Notes under the pieces: generated by a model | Database searches by the model: none | Told to the model about the DNA's origin: nothing | Seen by the model: only the letters and a program-made list of their open reading frames with translations | In this document: piece after piece, positions 39,549 to 48,660 of the stretch | Position numbering within the stretch: the first letter of the stretch is position 1 | How the letters are laid out: each line of letters begins with the position of its first letter | Made by a program: the position numbers and the translations under genes | Source of the DNA: Marinilactibacillus sp. Marseille-P9653 | GTDB taxonomy: Bacteria; Bacillota; Bacilli; Lactobacillales; Carnobacteriaceae_A | DNA length: 64,000 nt | Assembly: GCF_916618885.1 (NCBI RefSeq) | Contig: NZ_CAKAKH010000001.1 | Coordinates: 1,599,005-1,663,004, forward strand | Direction: 5' to 3'

Positions 39549-39588
39549 CGAACATTCGTTTGATTAGATGTTCGGTATATGATATAAT
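39549..39588 (+). promoter_or_regulatory. lexA promoter with SOS (LexA) box
   Basis: SOS box CGAAC-ATTC-GTTTG (39549-39562) matches the Gram-positive consensus CGAACRNRYGTTYG at 13 of 14 positions. The lexA promoter, -35 TTGATT (39560-39565), 17-base spacer, -10 TATAAT (39583-39588), overlaps the box by three bases at its -35, giving autoregulation. Confidence 0.85.
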
Positions 39589-39694
39589 TTTACTAAAGTT
39601 TACGAACATTGTGAACTCATATTCACTGAATCATACACTAGACTACTATTATACTTAATTTAAACGATAATTTGAAGGGATGAGGTGTTACGAT

Positions 39695-40330
39695 ATGACT
39701 ACTAGAGGCCGTAAAGGCGAAAAGCAAATCGAAATTTTACGTTATATTCATGAACAAGTAAACAAAAGAGGGTATCCACCTACCGTTCGAGAAATTGGGT
39801 CTGCCACTGAATTGTCTTCCACTTCTACTGTGCATGGCCATTTAGCTAGACTAGAAAAAAATGGTTTTATCTTAAGGGATCCTTCAAAACCTAGAGCAAT
39901 TGAATTCACTAAAGAAGGGTTAATCAAAATTGGAATTGATGAATTTGAAAATCATATTCCATTATTAGGTGTTGTTACCGCCGGAGAACCGATCTTAGCT
40001 GTTGAAGAAGCAACCGATTATTTCCCAATTCCTAATGATTTAGAAATTGAAAGAGGCAATCTTTTCATGTTAACGATTCGTGGTAATAGTATGATTAATG
40101 CCGGAATCTTTGATGGTGATCAAGTTATTGTTAGAAAACAAGAATCTGCTCAGAATGGTGACGTCGTTATTGCTATGACCGATGAAGAAGAAGCAACCTG
40201 TAAAAGATTCTATAAAGAACAAGGCTACATTCGCCTTCAACCAGAAAATGATACGATGGATCCGATTATATTATCTGATGTCTCTATCTTAGGTAAGGTT
40301 GTTTCTTTATACAGATCCCATATCTACTAA
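39695..40330 (+). CDS. lexA: SOS response repressor LexA
   Basis: 211 residues from the preferred ATG 39695 (GAGGTG 7 bases upstream; the upstream ATG 39680 abuts GAAGGG). N-terminal winged helix ([20 protein letters not shown], about 27-46), self-cleavage site Ala96-Gly97 in VVTAGEP, catalytic Ser132 in RGNSM and Lys170 in ATCKRF. RecA filaments trigger autocleavage, releasing SOS genes. An SOS box overlaps its own promoter. Converges with the FMN reductase gene on a shared terminator. Confidence 0.97.
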   Translation: MTTRGRKGEKQIEILRYIHEQVNKRGYPPTVREIGSATELSSTSTVHGHLARLEKNGFILRDPSKPRAIEFTKEGLIKIGIDEFENHIPLLGVVTAGEPILAVEEATDYFPIPNDLEIERGNLFMLTIRGNSMINAGIFDGDQVIVRKQESAQNGDVVIAMTDEEEATCKRFYKEQGYIRLQPENDTMDPIILSDVSILGKVVSLYRSHIY

Positions 40331-40344
40331 AATAGATTAAAACG

Positions 40345-40399
40345 AAAAGGCAGTCATGCTATGAAGGTAAAACACTTCATAGTCATGTCTGCCTTTTTT
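40345..40399. terminator. Bidirectional terminator between lexA and the FMN reductase gene
   Basis: Long stem AAAAGGCAGtCATGCTATGAAG / CTTCATAGtCATGtCTGCCTTTTTT with small bulges; T-rich tails on both strands. Confidence 0.85.
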
Positions 40400-40967
40400 A
40401 GAATCCGTATGCTTCTTCTTGAGATTCCCAGATTCCTTTATAAGCGGTTGCCAGTATAACTGTATCCTCAATCAGTTTTTCAAGTCTGAAATGGATATCG
40501 TCGTTATTAATTTTTCCAGCTGTATAGTCTGTATCCAGCAAGAAAACATAATTTGGAACAATATTGGATTTCATATAGCTGAGGATTGGCTTAAGTTGCT
40601 GTTCTGGTATCAAATAATGTCTATTTGACCCTGCTGTTGCAATGATTGCCGAAACTTTATTCTGTAAAGCGCTTTGTGGTAGTAAATCAAAGACATTTTT
40701 TAGTACTGCGGGTATGGATGCTTGAAATATCGGTGTCGCGATAATAAGGATATCCGCTGCCATAATGGTTTCTGTGATCAGTTTATTATCTCCAGTATAA
40801 TCAAGATAATTTCTTCCATCACTAAATTGCATCTCATAATTTTTAAGATCTAATAGCGTGTATAAATGATCTCCGCCATACTTTACTCTAAGTTCAGTCA
40901 TGACCTTTTCAGCCACTATAGAAGACTTCTCTCCTACGTTTGAACCTGCTAATACGACGATATCCAT
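40398..40967 (-). CDS. NAD(P)H-dependent FMN reductase
   Basis: 189-residue flavodoxin-like reductase: LAGSNVGEKSSIVAEKV (residues 6-22) is the FMN phosphate loop and ATPIFQASIPAVLKNVFDLL (about 78-97) the isoalloxazine-side motif typical of the NADPH-dependent FMN reductase family. It lies 12 bases after the LLM oxidoreductase gene, a pairing in which the reductase supplies reduced flavin to the monooxygenase. Both are divergent from the HxlR regulator. Natural substrate of the pair unknown. Confidence 0.88.
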   Translation of the reverse strand: MDIVVLAGSNVGEKSSIVAEKVMTELRVKYGGDHLYTLLDLKNYEMQFSDGRNYLDYTGDNKLITETIMAADILIIATPIFQASIPAVLKNVFDLLPQSALQNKVSAIIATAGSNRHYLIPEQQLKPILSYMKSNIVPNYVFLLDTDYTAGKINNDDIHFRLEKLIEDTVILATAYKGIWESQEEAYGF

Positions 40968-40979
40968 CTAATCTACTCC

Positions 40980-42053
40980 TTATTTTTTAGTGTACTTTCT
41001 AATCGCTGGTAAGATTTTTTCACCAATAATATCAATATTTTTCTTAATATCATCCATGGTAACACCACCAAAATCTAGTTGGGCAATGTAGCGCTGGTTC
41101 CCAAACAATTCATGCTGATAAAGTATTTTTTCAATAATCAATTCAGGATCTCCTACGTTTATGACACTTCTATAGTCTTGTCCATGAGCAAATGCTTGCT
41201 TAGGAAATCCTTGTCCATTTGTTTTCTTCATTCCTTCATTAACATGGGGATAGTATTCTCTAAATGCATCCATCTTATTAGTGCTGGCATAAAAGAAGCC
41301 TGCTGTTGCTACTGGTAATGTTTTAATATCGTACCCAGCTTCTGCTGCCGTTTCTCTGTAAAGATCAATCGGCTTCTTGAATTCAGATGCCGGTCCGCCC
41401 AAGTGAGCTTGATACATCGGAACACCTATTAATCCTGCTTTTTGTGCAGAAGCATAAGAGCCGCCCACTGCTCTCCATATTGGTAGGCCATTCTGGTCGT
41501 TTTCTGGTCTAGGTATAACGTGTGCATCATTTAAAGGTGCACGGTATTCCCCTTTCCAACTCAATCTTTCATTTTCATTGATTCCTAGTAATAAGTCGAA
41601 CTTTTCTTCAAATAACGCTTCGTAGTCCCTAAGATCATATCCTAGTAAATCGTATAATCCAACTCTTGAAGCACGGCCCGCTACGATTTCCATGCGACCA
41701 TTAGATAATAGATCAATTGTTGCTGCATCTTCAAAAACACGAACCGGATCAGACGTACTGATAATGGTTGACCCTGATGATATTTTTATCTGATTTGTTG
41801 CTTGTGCTATAGCTGATAAGATAATCATATGTGCTTGCGATACGAAATGATCCTGATGAGATTCCCCAAGCTGAAAAATATCTAAGCCTGCTTCATCAGC
41901 CAGTACAGCTGTCTCTATAATTTCTTTGATTCTTTGTTGAGCAGAAATTCTTTTTCCTGTATGTGGATTTGGTAAGTGGTCTCCAAGTGTGTATAAACCA
42001 AACTCAAGCCCTTTGCTTTCATCAATTTTTGGTAAGATTCGATTGTTGATCAT
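40980..42053 (-). CDS. LLM-class flavin-dependent oxidoreductase (luciferase-like)
   Basis: 357-residue TIM-barrel monooxygenase of the bacterial luciferase family. Typical blocks: ETAVLADEAGLDIFQLGESH (about 47-66), IKISSGSTIISTSDPVRVFEDAATIDLLSNGRMEIVAGR (about 89-130; the SNGR.E.VAGRAS motif is diagnostic) and GLPIWRAVGGS (about 188). Works with reduced FMN, presumably from the next gene. Its promoter is back-to-back with that of hxlR, so the pair is probably induced by whatever the HxlR protein senses, e.g. quinones or aldehydes (inference). Confidence 0.88.
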   Translation of the reverse strand: MINNRILPKIDESKGLEFGLYTLGDHLPNPHTGKRISAQQRIKEIIETAVLADEAGLDIFQLGESHQDHFVSQAHMIILSAIAQATNQIKISSGSTIISTSDPVRVFEDAATIDLLSNGRMEIVAGRASRVGLYDLLGYDLRDYEALFEEKFDLLLGINENERLSWKGEYRAPLNDAHVIPRPENDQNGLPIWRAVGGSYASAQKAGLIGVPMYQAHLGGPASEFKKPIDLYRETAAEAGYDIKTLPVATAGFFYASTNKMDAFREYYPHVNEGMKKTNGQGFPKQAFAHGQDYRSVINVGDPELIIEKILYQHELFGNQRYIAQLDFGGVTMDDIKKNIDIIGEKILPAIRKYTKK

Positions 42054-42086
42054 AATTTAATCATTCCTCTTATAATTAGTAAGTTA

Positions 42087-42154
42087 ATTATATCATGATT
42101 CTCTATCTATTGAAGTAGGTACTTTATAGTGCTATAGTATACTTAATATACTAT
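42087..42154. promoter_or_regulatory. Divergent promoter and operators of LLM/FMN pair and hxlR
   Basis: Plus: -35 TTGAAG (42110-42115), 17 bases, -10 TATAGT (42133-42138). Minus: -35 CTTCAA, the same six base pairs, 17 bases, extended -10 TGATATAAT (TATAAT 42092-42087). Two AGTA/TACT-type palindromes overlie them: AAGTA-GG-TACTT (42113-42124) and ATAGTATA-CTTAA-TATACTAT (42134-42154). One repressor could control both directions. Confidence 0.7.
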
Positions 42155-42167
42155 TGGAGGTGTACAG

Positions 42168-42506
42168 ATGATATCTGATTTAGAACCGGAACATTGCAAA
42201 GTAAACGAACCTTTAGACATCTTGTTTGGTAAGTGGACCCCTGTTATTTTATTGAATTTGATGCACACCAGCCCAATGCGTTTCAGTGAAATCAAGAGAG
42301 CTATTCCGGAAATCACACAAAAAATGTTGACTAAGCAATTACGTGAACTAGAATCCCAAATGATTATTACCAGAGAAGTTTTTCCAGAAGTTCCCCCTAG
42401 AGTCGAGTATTCCGTTACTACGTATGGTAGAACCTTGGAACCCATTCTTGATGCCCTTCATCAATGGGGAAATGCACACAAAAAGAAATTACTTGAAAAT
42501 CAATAA
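42168..42506 (+). CDS. HxlR family winged-helix regulator
   Basis: 112-residue MarR/HxlR-type regulator with DILFGKWTPVILLNLMHTSPMRF (about 17-39), the recognition helix region TQKMLTKQLRELESQ and the wing VPPRVEYSVTTYGRTLEP. A single cysteine, Cys10 in EPEHCKV, occupies the place of the redox- or electrophile-sensing cysteine of YodB and HypR. GGAGG precedes the ATG. Divergent from the flavin oxidoreductase pair with shared promoter DNA, so it is their likely regulator and autoregulated; that is inference from layout. Confidence 0.9.
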   Translation: MISDLEPEHCKVNEPLDILFGKWTPVILLNLMHTSPMRFSEIKRAIPEITQKMLTKQLRELESQMIITREVFPEVPPRVEYSVTTYGRTLEPILDALHQWGNAHKKKLLENQ

Positions 42507-42571
42507 AAAAGTACTGTACTGTCGTAGACTGATTTCAACTTCCAGTCTTAAGACATATACAGTACTTTTTA
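42505..42571. terminator. Bidirectional terminator between hxlR and apt
   Basis: AAAAAAGTACTGT (42505-42517) / ACAGTACTTTTT (42559-42570) enclosing a second small stem; T-runs on both strands serve the two converging genes. Confidence 0.75.
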
Positions 42572-42574
42572 CTT

Positions 42575-43087
42575 TTAGTACTCCATTAGAGTGAAGATAT
42601 CGTAACCTTTAATTTTATCTCGACCTTTAAGGTCTTTCAATTCGATGAAGAATGCTGTTCCAACAACTTCGCCGCCAAGCTTTTCAACAAGCTCTATCGT
42701 AGCAGCAATTGTTCCACCAGTAGCTAACAGGTCATCACACACTAAAACCTTTTGTCCAGGTTTGATTGAGTCTTCGTGTAGTTGAAGGACATCACTACCA
42801 TATTCCAAACCGTAGTTCACTTCAATAGTTTTTCTCGGTAGTTTGCCTTTTTTACGACATGGAGCAAAGCCTATCCCTAATTCAAAAGCTACAGGACAAC
42901 CAACAATAAAGCCTCTTGCCTCTGGTCCAACAATCATGTCCACTTCTTTGTCTTTAGCGTATTCTACGATTTTTTGAGTCGCTTCACTGTACGCTTTTCC
43001 GTCAGCCATCAATGGGGAGATATCTCTAAAAGTAATACCTTCCTGTGGAAAATCGGGAACATCTGCTACATAATTTTTTAAATCCAT
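42575..43087 (-). CDS. apt: Adenine phosphoribosyltransferase
   Basis: Salvages adenine to AMP with PRPP. 170 residues from ATG 43087, which is 8 bases after AAGGAG; the open frame upstream to 43117 lacks support. Signature: [15 protein letters not shown] (about 12-26), [14 protein letters not shown] (about 56-69) and the PRPP loop [13 protein letters not shown] (about 115-127). Directly downstream of recJ, the conserved recJ-apt pair of Firmicutes. Confidence 0.97.
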   Translation of the reverse strand: MDLKNYVADVPDFPQEGITFRDISPLMADGKAYSEATQKIVEYAKDKEVDMIVGPEARGFIVGCPVAFELGIGFAPCRKKGKLPRKTIEVNYGLEYGSDVLQLHEDSIKPGQKVLVCDDLLATGGTIAATIELVEKLGGEVVGTAFFIELKDLKGRDKIKGYDIFTLMEY

Positions 43088-43117
43088 TATAAGTCTCCTT
43101 TTATTATACAAACGCAT

Positions 43118-45433
43118 TTATTTTATATTTTTCAGTGCCTCTGTCAGTTCTTTGAATGAACTATAAACAACGGTTTCTTCAACAGCGATATTTTCAAGTC
43201 TCTGCTTGTAAACTTTTGTCTCTTCAATAGCCATTTTACTCGCCTCAGAATTCACACTGAGCAGTCCGCCTTCTATTGTAACAAATCCGGCTTCTAAAAA
43301 CACCCTGATTATGAACTTTAGAATCGTTTTATCCATTTTTAGATAATCTGCAAGTAATGTTCCTTTTTCTTTAAGGTTAATATTCTTATGTTTTGCTAAA
43401 AATTTATATAATTTAGCAAACTGTTCTCTTGAAGGCATACCAAGTAAATAATCTTTACTTTTTGTATAAAAGATACAGTATAAGGTTTGTTCTTCATTAT
43501 GAAGTACCGTATTTTTAACTAGTTCCAACGACTCAGGACAATCTACAATGACATAAGCTCTTTGAGCATCAAAATTCAAAGCATCTTCCGTTGTTGCAAT
43601 CAATAAGCTATCCGATTTATCCGTCACAAAGGGACTATACTTAGTAAAATTCTGCTTATCATAAAAAAGATACGTAACGCCTTCCATCAGTAGATCTGAT
43701 TTCTTTAGATCAGTGGTTCTCTTGTCTATGATGACTTGATTCAAGAACTTCATATCCGTTAACTGCATTTGAGGTTTTTTATTTCCGTTCCATTCATTGA
43801 TTTCTACTGTACCAACTACTGAAATTGGTGTATCTGATTTTAATGCATCCGCGATTGATCCATAATTAAAGGCAATAACATCTAGAGGTGTACCCTCTTG
43901 ATCTACTTTTAATTTCAAGTGCGTGCGATCTGCTCCAATGGCTCTAGCATCTATGGGTGTAACCTCTGAAAAAAGGAATACTGGTTTTGGATTATCTGTT
44001 CCAAAAGGTTTCAGCAGTTCAATCTCTTTGATTGCCTCCACATTGATATCTTTTATCTTACTTTCTTCTTCTACAGCCAATTCGTCCATAAAATCAGTTG
44101 TTTCTTGAAGTTTTTCTGCTTCTTCGTTCAATGCCTGTTTTAAAGCTTGTATATTCTCAACTGGTAAAGTCATCCCTGCTGCCATTTGGTGTCCACCAAA
44201 GTGTTTGAATAAACCTCTTATTTTGTTGCCACTTTCATAGAGGTTAAAGGCTTTAATGCTTCTAGCAGAACCTTTAGCTTCTTGAGTGGAAGGATTAATA
44301 TTCAATATAACAGCTGGTTTCCCAGTTTCACTGACAATTCGGCTAGCGACGATGCCCAATACACCTTCATGCCATCCTTCTTTTGCTAAAACATAAACGG
44401 AAGACGTTTCTTGTTCTTTTAAAAGCTCAAGTGCTTCTCCTGATATTTTAGATACAATCTCTTTTCTTTCTTTGTTTTTAGTATTCAGTAAGGTCGCAAT
44501 TTCTTGTGCTTTTTCCTCATCAAAAGTTGTCAGTAATTCTACAACGGGCGTTGCGTCTCCTAATCGACCAATTGCATTGATAGGCGGAGCAATTTTGAAA
44601 CCGATAGTTGTTTCGTCAATTTCCTTAAGAGAAAGTGACAAAGCATTAAAAAGACTCAAAACACCTACTCTTTGAGTTTGCTTGAGTGCTTTTAATCCAA
44701 AGTCCACAATGGCTCTATTCTCATCTGTTAAGGAGACCAAATCAGCGATTGTTCCAATTGCCGCTAAATCTAGTAGTTCGATTGGTAAATCTCCTAAAAG
44801 CGCTGTAGCTAGCTTCAAAGCTACTCCGGCTCCAGACAAATCTCTGAATGGATAAGTGCCTTCTGGGTGATTTGGATGAATGACCGCAAAAGCTGCTGGA
44901 AGCGAATCAGGTATTTCATGATGATCAGTGACAATAACATCTACACCATTTTCTTGAACCTTTTGAATGGCTTCGTGTCCTGCGACTCCATTATCTACTG
45001 TAATAATCAGTTGCGTTCCGTTTTCTTGAAAATAGGTAAAGGCTTTTACATTGGGACCATATCCATCGACGAAGCGATCAGGAATAAAGTACTCCACGTT
45101 TGCACCAATGGATTCCAGTGTTTCGTACATGATTGCTGTACTAGTTACACCATCTGCATCATAATCTCCGTATATCATAATTTTTTCGCCAGATTCAATC
45201 GCTTCAGAAATTCTATCTACAGTTTTTTGCATACCATGCAATAAAAATGGATCATGAAACCAAGACTCATCTGGACTGATAAATCTAAGGATTTCTTCCT
45301 TGGTTTCCAACCCTCTATTGAGGCACAAATTAATAAAAAAGGGTGAACGATTTAATTGTTCAGAAAGCTCCTGTATTTTTTCTGAGTCGTTTTTAGAATT
45401 AATGATCCATTTCTTTGATTGTTTAAAAGTCAA
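43118..45433 (-). CDS. recJ: Single-stranded-DNA-specific exonuclease RecJ
   Basis: 5'-3' exonuclease for recombination and mismatch repair. DHH domain motifs: IYGDYDADGVTSTAIMYE (about 87-104), IITVDNG (about 145) and VTDHHEIPD (about 168-176); DHHA1 domain with GHQMAAGMTLP (about 398-408), then the OB fold and a Firmicutes-type C-terminal extension (about 560-770). A GTG at 45442 overlaps AAGGAG; the TTG at 45433 lies 8 bases beyond and gives MTFKQSKKW (771 residues), so it is preferred. Confidence 0.95.
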   Translation of the reverse strand: MTFKQSKKWIINSKNDSEKIQELSEQLNRSPFFINLCLNRGLETKEEILRFISPDESWFHDPFLLHGMQKTVDRISEAIESGEKIMIYGDYDADGVTSTAIMYETLESIGANVEYFIPDRFVDGYGPNVKAFTYFQENGTQLIITVDNGVAGHEAIQKVQENGVDVIVTDHHEIPDSLPAAFAVIHPNHPEGTYPFRDLSGAGVALKLATALLGDLPIELLDLAAIGTIADLVSLTDENRAIVDFGLKALKQTQRVGVLSLFNALSLSLKEIDETTIGFKIAPPINAIGRLGDATPVVELLTTFDEEKAQEIATLLNTKNKERKEIVSKISGEALELLKEQETSSVYVLAKEGWHEGVLGIVASRIVSETGKPAVILNINPSTQEAKGSARSIKAFNLYESGNKIRGLFKHFGGHQMAAGMTLPVENIQALKQALNEEAEKLQETTDFMDELAVEEESKIKDINVEAIKEIELLKPFGTDNPKPVFLFSEVTPIDARAIGADRTHLKLKVDQEGTPLDVIAFNYGSIADALKSDTPISVVGTVEINEWNGNKKPQMQLTDMKFLNQVIIDKRTTDLKKSDLLMEGVTYLFYDKQNFTKYSPFVTDKSDSLLIATTEDALNFDAQRAYVIVDCPESLELVKNTVLHNEEQTLYCIFYTKSKDYLLGMPSREQFAKLYKFLAKHKNINLKEKGTLLADYLKMDKTILKFIIRVFLEAGFVTIEGGLLSVNSEASKMAIEETKVYKQRLENIAVEETVVYSSFKELTEALKNIK

Positions 45434-45466
45434 TATATCCACTCCTTGAATCGATTACTCTCACAA

Positions 45467-45514
45467 TAAAAAAAGCATGAGCAATGGCAATACTTACTCC
45501 AGAGCTCTTGCTTT
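45467..45514 (-). terminator. Terminator after the DegV gene
   Basis: Minus strand AAAAGCAAGAGC ... GCTCATGCTTTTTTTATTG: imperfect 12-bp stem with a large loop and a TTTTTTT tail, just after the stop at 45520. Confidence 0.7.
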
Positions 45515-45519
45515 TAGTT

Positions 45520-46389
45520 CTATTTTTCGTCTAGAAGCTGGACGCCTATCCCGATCAAACCTGGTCCTGTATGCACACCGAGTGCTGGACTAACTTGATC
45601 GAAAAAGATATGTTCATAGTTTGGCAATCTTTTCTTAAGATCTTCCCGAATAGCTTTGGCTTCCTCTATTGCTGTCTCTCCACCATAAGCAACGCCTATA
45701 TTGTATTTAGTAGAGTTTGCAGCATAAGTCTCAACTAACTCAATTGTTTTGTTAATAGACTTGGCTTTCCCTCGTACTTTAGCGATTGTAGTATAGATAC
45801 CATCTTCATTACAAGTAATGATTGGCTTAAGGTTCAATACACTTCCTAGTACTGATTGAACCAATCCAATTCTCCCACCTTTTTGAAGATACTCAAGTGT
45901 TGGAACATGGAAGTAAACTTTTGCTTTATTTGCACTTTTTTGAAGGTTCTGTTTGATTTCCTCAAACGTTAATCCCTTCTCAACTTGATGAGCAGCCTCA
46001 ACAACTGATAGACCGGAGCCGATACCAATATTCTTAGTATCTAAAACAAAAACATCAAGCCCCTTATAGTCTTTTGCAACTAATCTAACCATATTATTTG
46101 TTCCGCTAAGACCACTTGAAATCGTAATGGCTAGAAGTTTTTCGTATCCTTCAGCTTTGATTTCATCGAAAATCCCTTTAATGATTTCTCCGTCCGGAAG
46201 AGACGTTTTAGGAATTTCATTTTCCATACGTTTATAGACTTCTTCAGCTGTGATGTTTACCTTATCAGTATATTCACCGTCTTTGAAGATAATCTTTAAG
46301 GGGATCACTTTAATATTATATTTCTCTTTAATCTCCTCAGGAACATCTGCTCCGGAATCTGCCATAATGGCAATTTTTTCTTTATTCAT
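45520..46389 (-). CDS. DegV family fatty-acid-binding protein
   Basis: 289-residue DegV protein; such proteins (FakB type) bind a fatty acid in a deep pocket and present it to FakA for phosphorylation. Visible hallmarks: AIMADSGADVPEEI (residues 7-20), TSLPDGEIIKG (about 57-67, T-S-x-P motif), ISSGLSGTNNM (about 86-96, head-group Ser) and HTGPGLIGIG (about 272-281). Whether it is a true FakB is not decidable from sequence; no fakA is in this window. Confidence 0.9.
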   Translation of the reverse strand: MNKEKIAIMADSGADVPEEIKEKYNIKVIPLKIIFKDGEYTDKVNITAEEVYKRMENEIPKTSLPDGEIIKGIFDEIKAEGYEKLLAITISSGLSGTNNMVRLVAKDYKGLDVFVLDTKNIGIGSGLSVVEAAHQVEKGLTFEEIKQNLQKSANKAKVYFHVPTLEYLQKGGRIGLVQSVLGSVLNLKPIITCNEDGIYTTIAKVRGKAKSINKTIELVETYAANSTKYNIGVAYGGETAIEEAKAIREDLKKRLPNYEHIFFDQVSPALGVHTGPGLIGIGVQLLDEK

Positions 46390-46408
46390 AGGGTTCTCCT
46401 ATCTTATA

Positions 46409-46816
46409 TTATAAAGTTTCATCTTCAACAGATGTAGGTGTTGTATTCATCGTGCTTTTAGACTTTTCTGTTTGAAGCGCTTTTTCTTTAACTCTAATTT
46501 CTTGTTTAAGCTGATCAATTTCTTTATTATATCTATCTTCTAGCTCATTTACTCTAGCGTTTTCGTGCTCTTTAGCTTGAGTTGAAGATTTTTCTGCTTC
46601 TTTACGTGTTTTAGATTCTTGGTAAATTTTAACAGTTGACAGTAATGTTGCAATAAGCGCTCCTAAAAGAAGAGCTCCTAAAATGACGATAATCAAAGGC
46701 CATTCGTATGTTGCGAAACCAAAATTAATGGGTACTGGATCAACATTCAATACAGATAAGATCGCAACCAATAAAAATAAAATAAACGCACCAACAAAAC
46801 TCCATTGTTTTTTCAT
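46409..46816 (-). CDS. LapA domain (DUF1049) membrane protein
   Basis: 135 residues: two membrane spans (about 7-25 and 40-62, the second LIIVILGALLLGALIATLL) around a short loop FATYEWP, followed by a cytoplasmic coiled coil (about 68-120, rich in E, K and Q) and a threonine-rich end. This is the LapA/YrvD pattern. Function is not established in Firmicutes; links to membrane-associated LPS assembly factors in E. coli do not transfer here. It lies between an SDR gene and degV, with small gaps. Confidence 0.85.
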   Translation of the reverse strand: MKKQWSFVGAFILFLLVAILSVLNVDPVPINFGFATYEWPLIIVILGALLLGALIATLLSTVKIYQESKTRKEAEKSSTQAKEHENARVNELEDRYNKEIDQLKQEIRVKEKALQTEKSKSTMNTTPTSVEDETL

Positions 46817-46888
46817 TATTCTTGTCCCCTTTTAACCTATTCTAATTGAAGAATAACATGTTAAGTAAATTATTTCATTTATAGTGAA

Positions 46889-47680
46889 TTACTTCATATC
46901 GAAATTGTTCAAAATGATGTAATCTCCCAGTCTAGGGAACATAGAATAAAATTTAGAAGCAATATTCAAACTTAATGGTAAAGTGACTTCTCTTTTATTG
47001 ATACCAATGATATCGATGGTTTTTTCAGCTACTTCTTGGCTAGTCAGTACAAAAGCTTGGATCTTCTCCAGATAACTTCCAGATGGATCAAATTCATCAA
47101 AAAAGGCAGTATCTACTGGTCCCGGATTGATTGTTGTTACTTTGATATTCAGTGGTGCTAATTCGAGCCTCAGTGCGTTACTAAAGCCGATTACAGCAAA
47201 TTTAGTAGCAGAGTAGACAGCAGATTTAGGTGTAGCTATTTTACCAGCAATCGAAGCAACATTTATGATATGTCCACTTTGTTTTTCAGCCATTTGCAAA
47301 GCCGCTAGTTGAGTTAAGTACATAACGCCCAGAACATTTACTCTGAACATGTTTTCTGCTTTGTTTAAGTCGTATTTAATGAATTCTTCTGTATGACCAA
47401 AACCAGCATTGTTAATTAATACATCTACCGTACCAACTTCTGTTTTCACTTTATTCATTGTTTCTTCAATTGCATCAGGATCAGAAACATCTAAAGGATA
47501 AATATACACATCCGAAGTCGTCGTACTCAAGCATCGATTTTTGACTTCTTCAAGTTTATCTTTTCGTCTTGCACATAAAATTAAGGTTGCACCTTTATTA
47601 GCAGCAGCATATGCCATTTCTTCACCAATTCCTGATGAAGCACCAGTAATCAAAACGACTTTATCTTTAAGTTCCATCAT
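46889..47680 (-). CDS. Short-chain dehydrogenase/reductase
   Basis: 263-residue classical SDR: cofactor motif TGASSGIG at 12-19, NNAG near 90, catalytic Ser143 (VASIAGK), Tyr156 and Lys160 in YSATK. CARRK after the second strand suggests NADPH preference. Its ATG (47680) shares ATGA with the stop of rnz, so the two are translated in tandem; this rnz-SDR coupling recurs in Bacillales (yqjP-like neighbourhoods). Substrate unknown. Confidence 0.9.
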   Translation of the reverse strand: MMELKDKVVLITGASSGIGEEMAYAAANKGATLILCARRKDKLEEVKNRCLSTTTSDVYIYPLDVSDPDAIEETMNKVKTEVGTVDVLINNAGFGHTEEFIKYDLNKAENMFRVNVLGVMYLTQLAALQMAEKQSGHIINVASIAGKIATPKSAVYSATKFAVIGFSNALRLELAPLNIKVTTINPGPVDTAFFDEFDPSGSYLEKIQAFVLTSQEVAEKTIDIIGINKREVTLPLSLNIASKFYSMFPRLGDYIILNNFDMK

Positions 47681-48624
47681 TTAAGTTCGTCTCCTTCTCT
47701 TGCAAGTGGGATAGAGATTTCTTTAAGATCCTGCATAACATAAGTTTCCGAAAAAATAGTCTGTGCTTCTTTTTGCATTTCATAGACGTCATTACTCAAA
47801 TAACGAGCACTAATATGCGTTAATAAAAGTTTTTTTGCATTTGCTTGTTTAGAGGTCTCGGCAGCCTGGACATTCGTTGAATGATTATAACTTGTTGCCA
47901 GTTTAACATCTTTATGCGTGAATGTGCTCTCATGAACTAGCACATCGGCATTTTCTGCCAACTCGATACTCGCACTTGTTCTCACTGTGTCTCCAAGAAT
48001 TGTAACCACTCTTCCTTTTTGGGAAGGTCCTACAAAATCTTTTCCATCAATAACCGTACCGTCTTCAAGTATGACCTTTTCGCCATTTTTAAGTTTACCA
48101 AACATAGGACCAAAAGGTACACCAGCAGCCTTCAATGCATCCGCTTGTAATGTACCTTCATGATCAGATTCTTCAATCCTAAATCCATAAGAAGGAATAC
48201 CATGTTTTAACTTTTTAACCGTTACTTTAAATTGTGTGTCTTGAAAAATGCATTCATTATCGCTAAATTCAACGAATTTTATTGGATATTTTATATGAGT
48301 AGCTGAAAATCTCAGACTTGACAGAACATACTGCTTAATGCCTACTGGACCATATATTGTTAATGGTGTTTCTCCACCTTGAAAAGCTCTACTACTGAGC
48401 AAACCCGGGAGACCAAAGATATGGTCTCCATGCATATGCGTAATAAATATTTTCTCGATTTTTCTAGGTTTTAAGGTAGTATGCAGAATCTGGTGCTGAG
48501 TAGCTTCTCCACAGTCAAACATCCAAATACTATTTCTTTCTTCAAGCAGCTTCAATGCGATACTTGAAACATTTCTGTGTTTAGCCGGAACCCCGGACCC
48601 AGTTCCTAAAAATAATAAATCCAT
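47677..48624 (-). CDS. rnz: Ribonuclease Z
   Basis: Cuts the 3' trailer from tRNA precursors that lack an encoded CCA end. Metallo-beta-lactamase fold, 315 residues; [12 protein letters not shown] (7-18) and the zinc motif HMHGDH at 63-68 are intact, as are the later LVHESTF (about 217) and the HIS.RY segment near the C-terminus. Located between obg and an SDR gene, with ATGA coupling to the latter. Confidence 0.96.
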   Translation of the reverse strand: MDLLFLGTGSGVPAKHRNVSSIALKLLEERNSIWMFDCGEATQHQILHTTLKPRKIEKIFITHMHGDHIFGLPGLLSSRAFQGGETPLTIYGPVGIKQYVLSSLRFSATHIKYPIKFVEFSDNECIFQDTQFKVTVKKLKHGIPSYGFRIEESDHEGTLQADALKAAGVPFGPMFGKLKNGEKVILEDGTVIDGKDFVGPSQKGRVVTILGDTVRTSASIELAENADVLVHESTFTHKDVKLATSYNHSTNVQAAETSKQANAKKLLLTHISARYLSNDVYEMQKEAQTIFSETYVMQDLKEISIPLAREGDELK

Positions 48625-48660
48625 AACTGTCCCCTATTTCTAATTCAAACTTGATGATTT

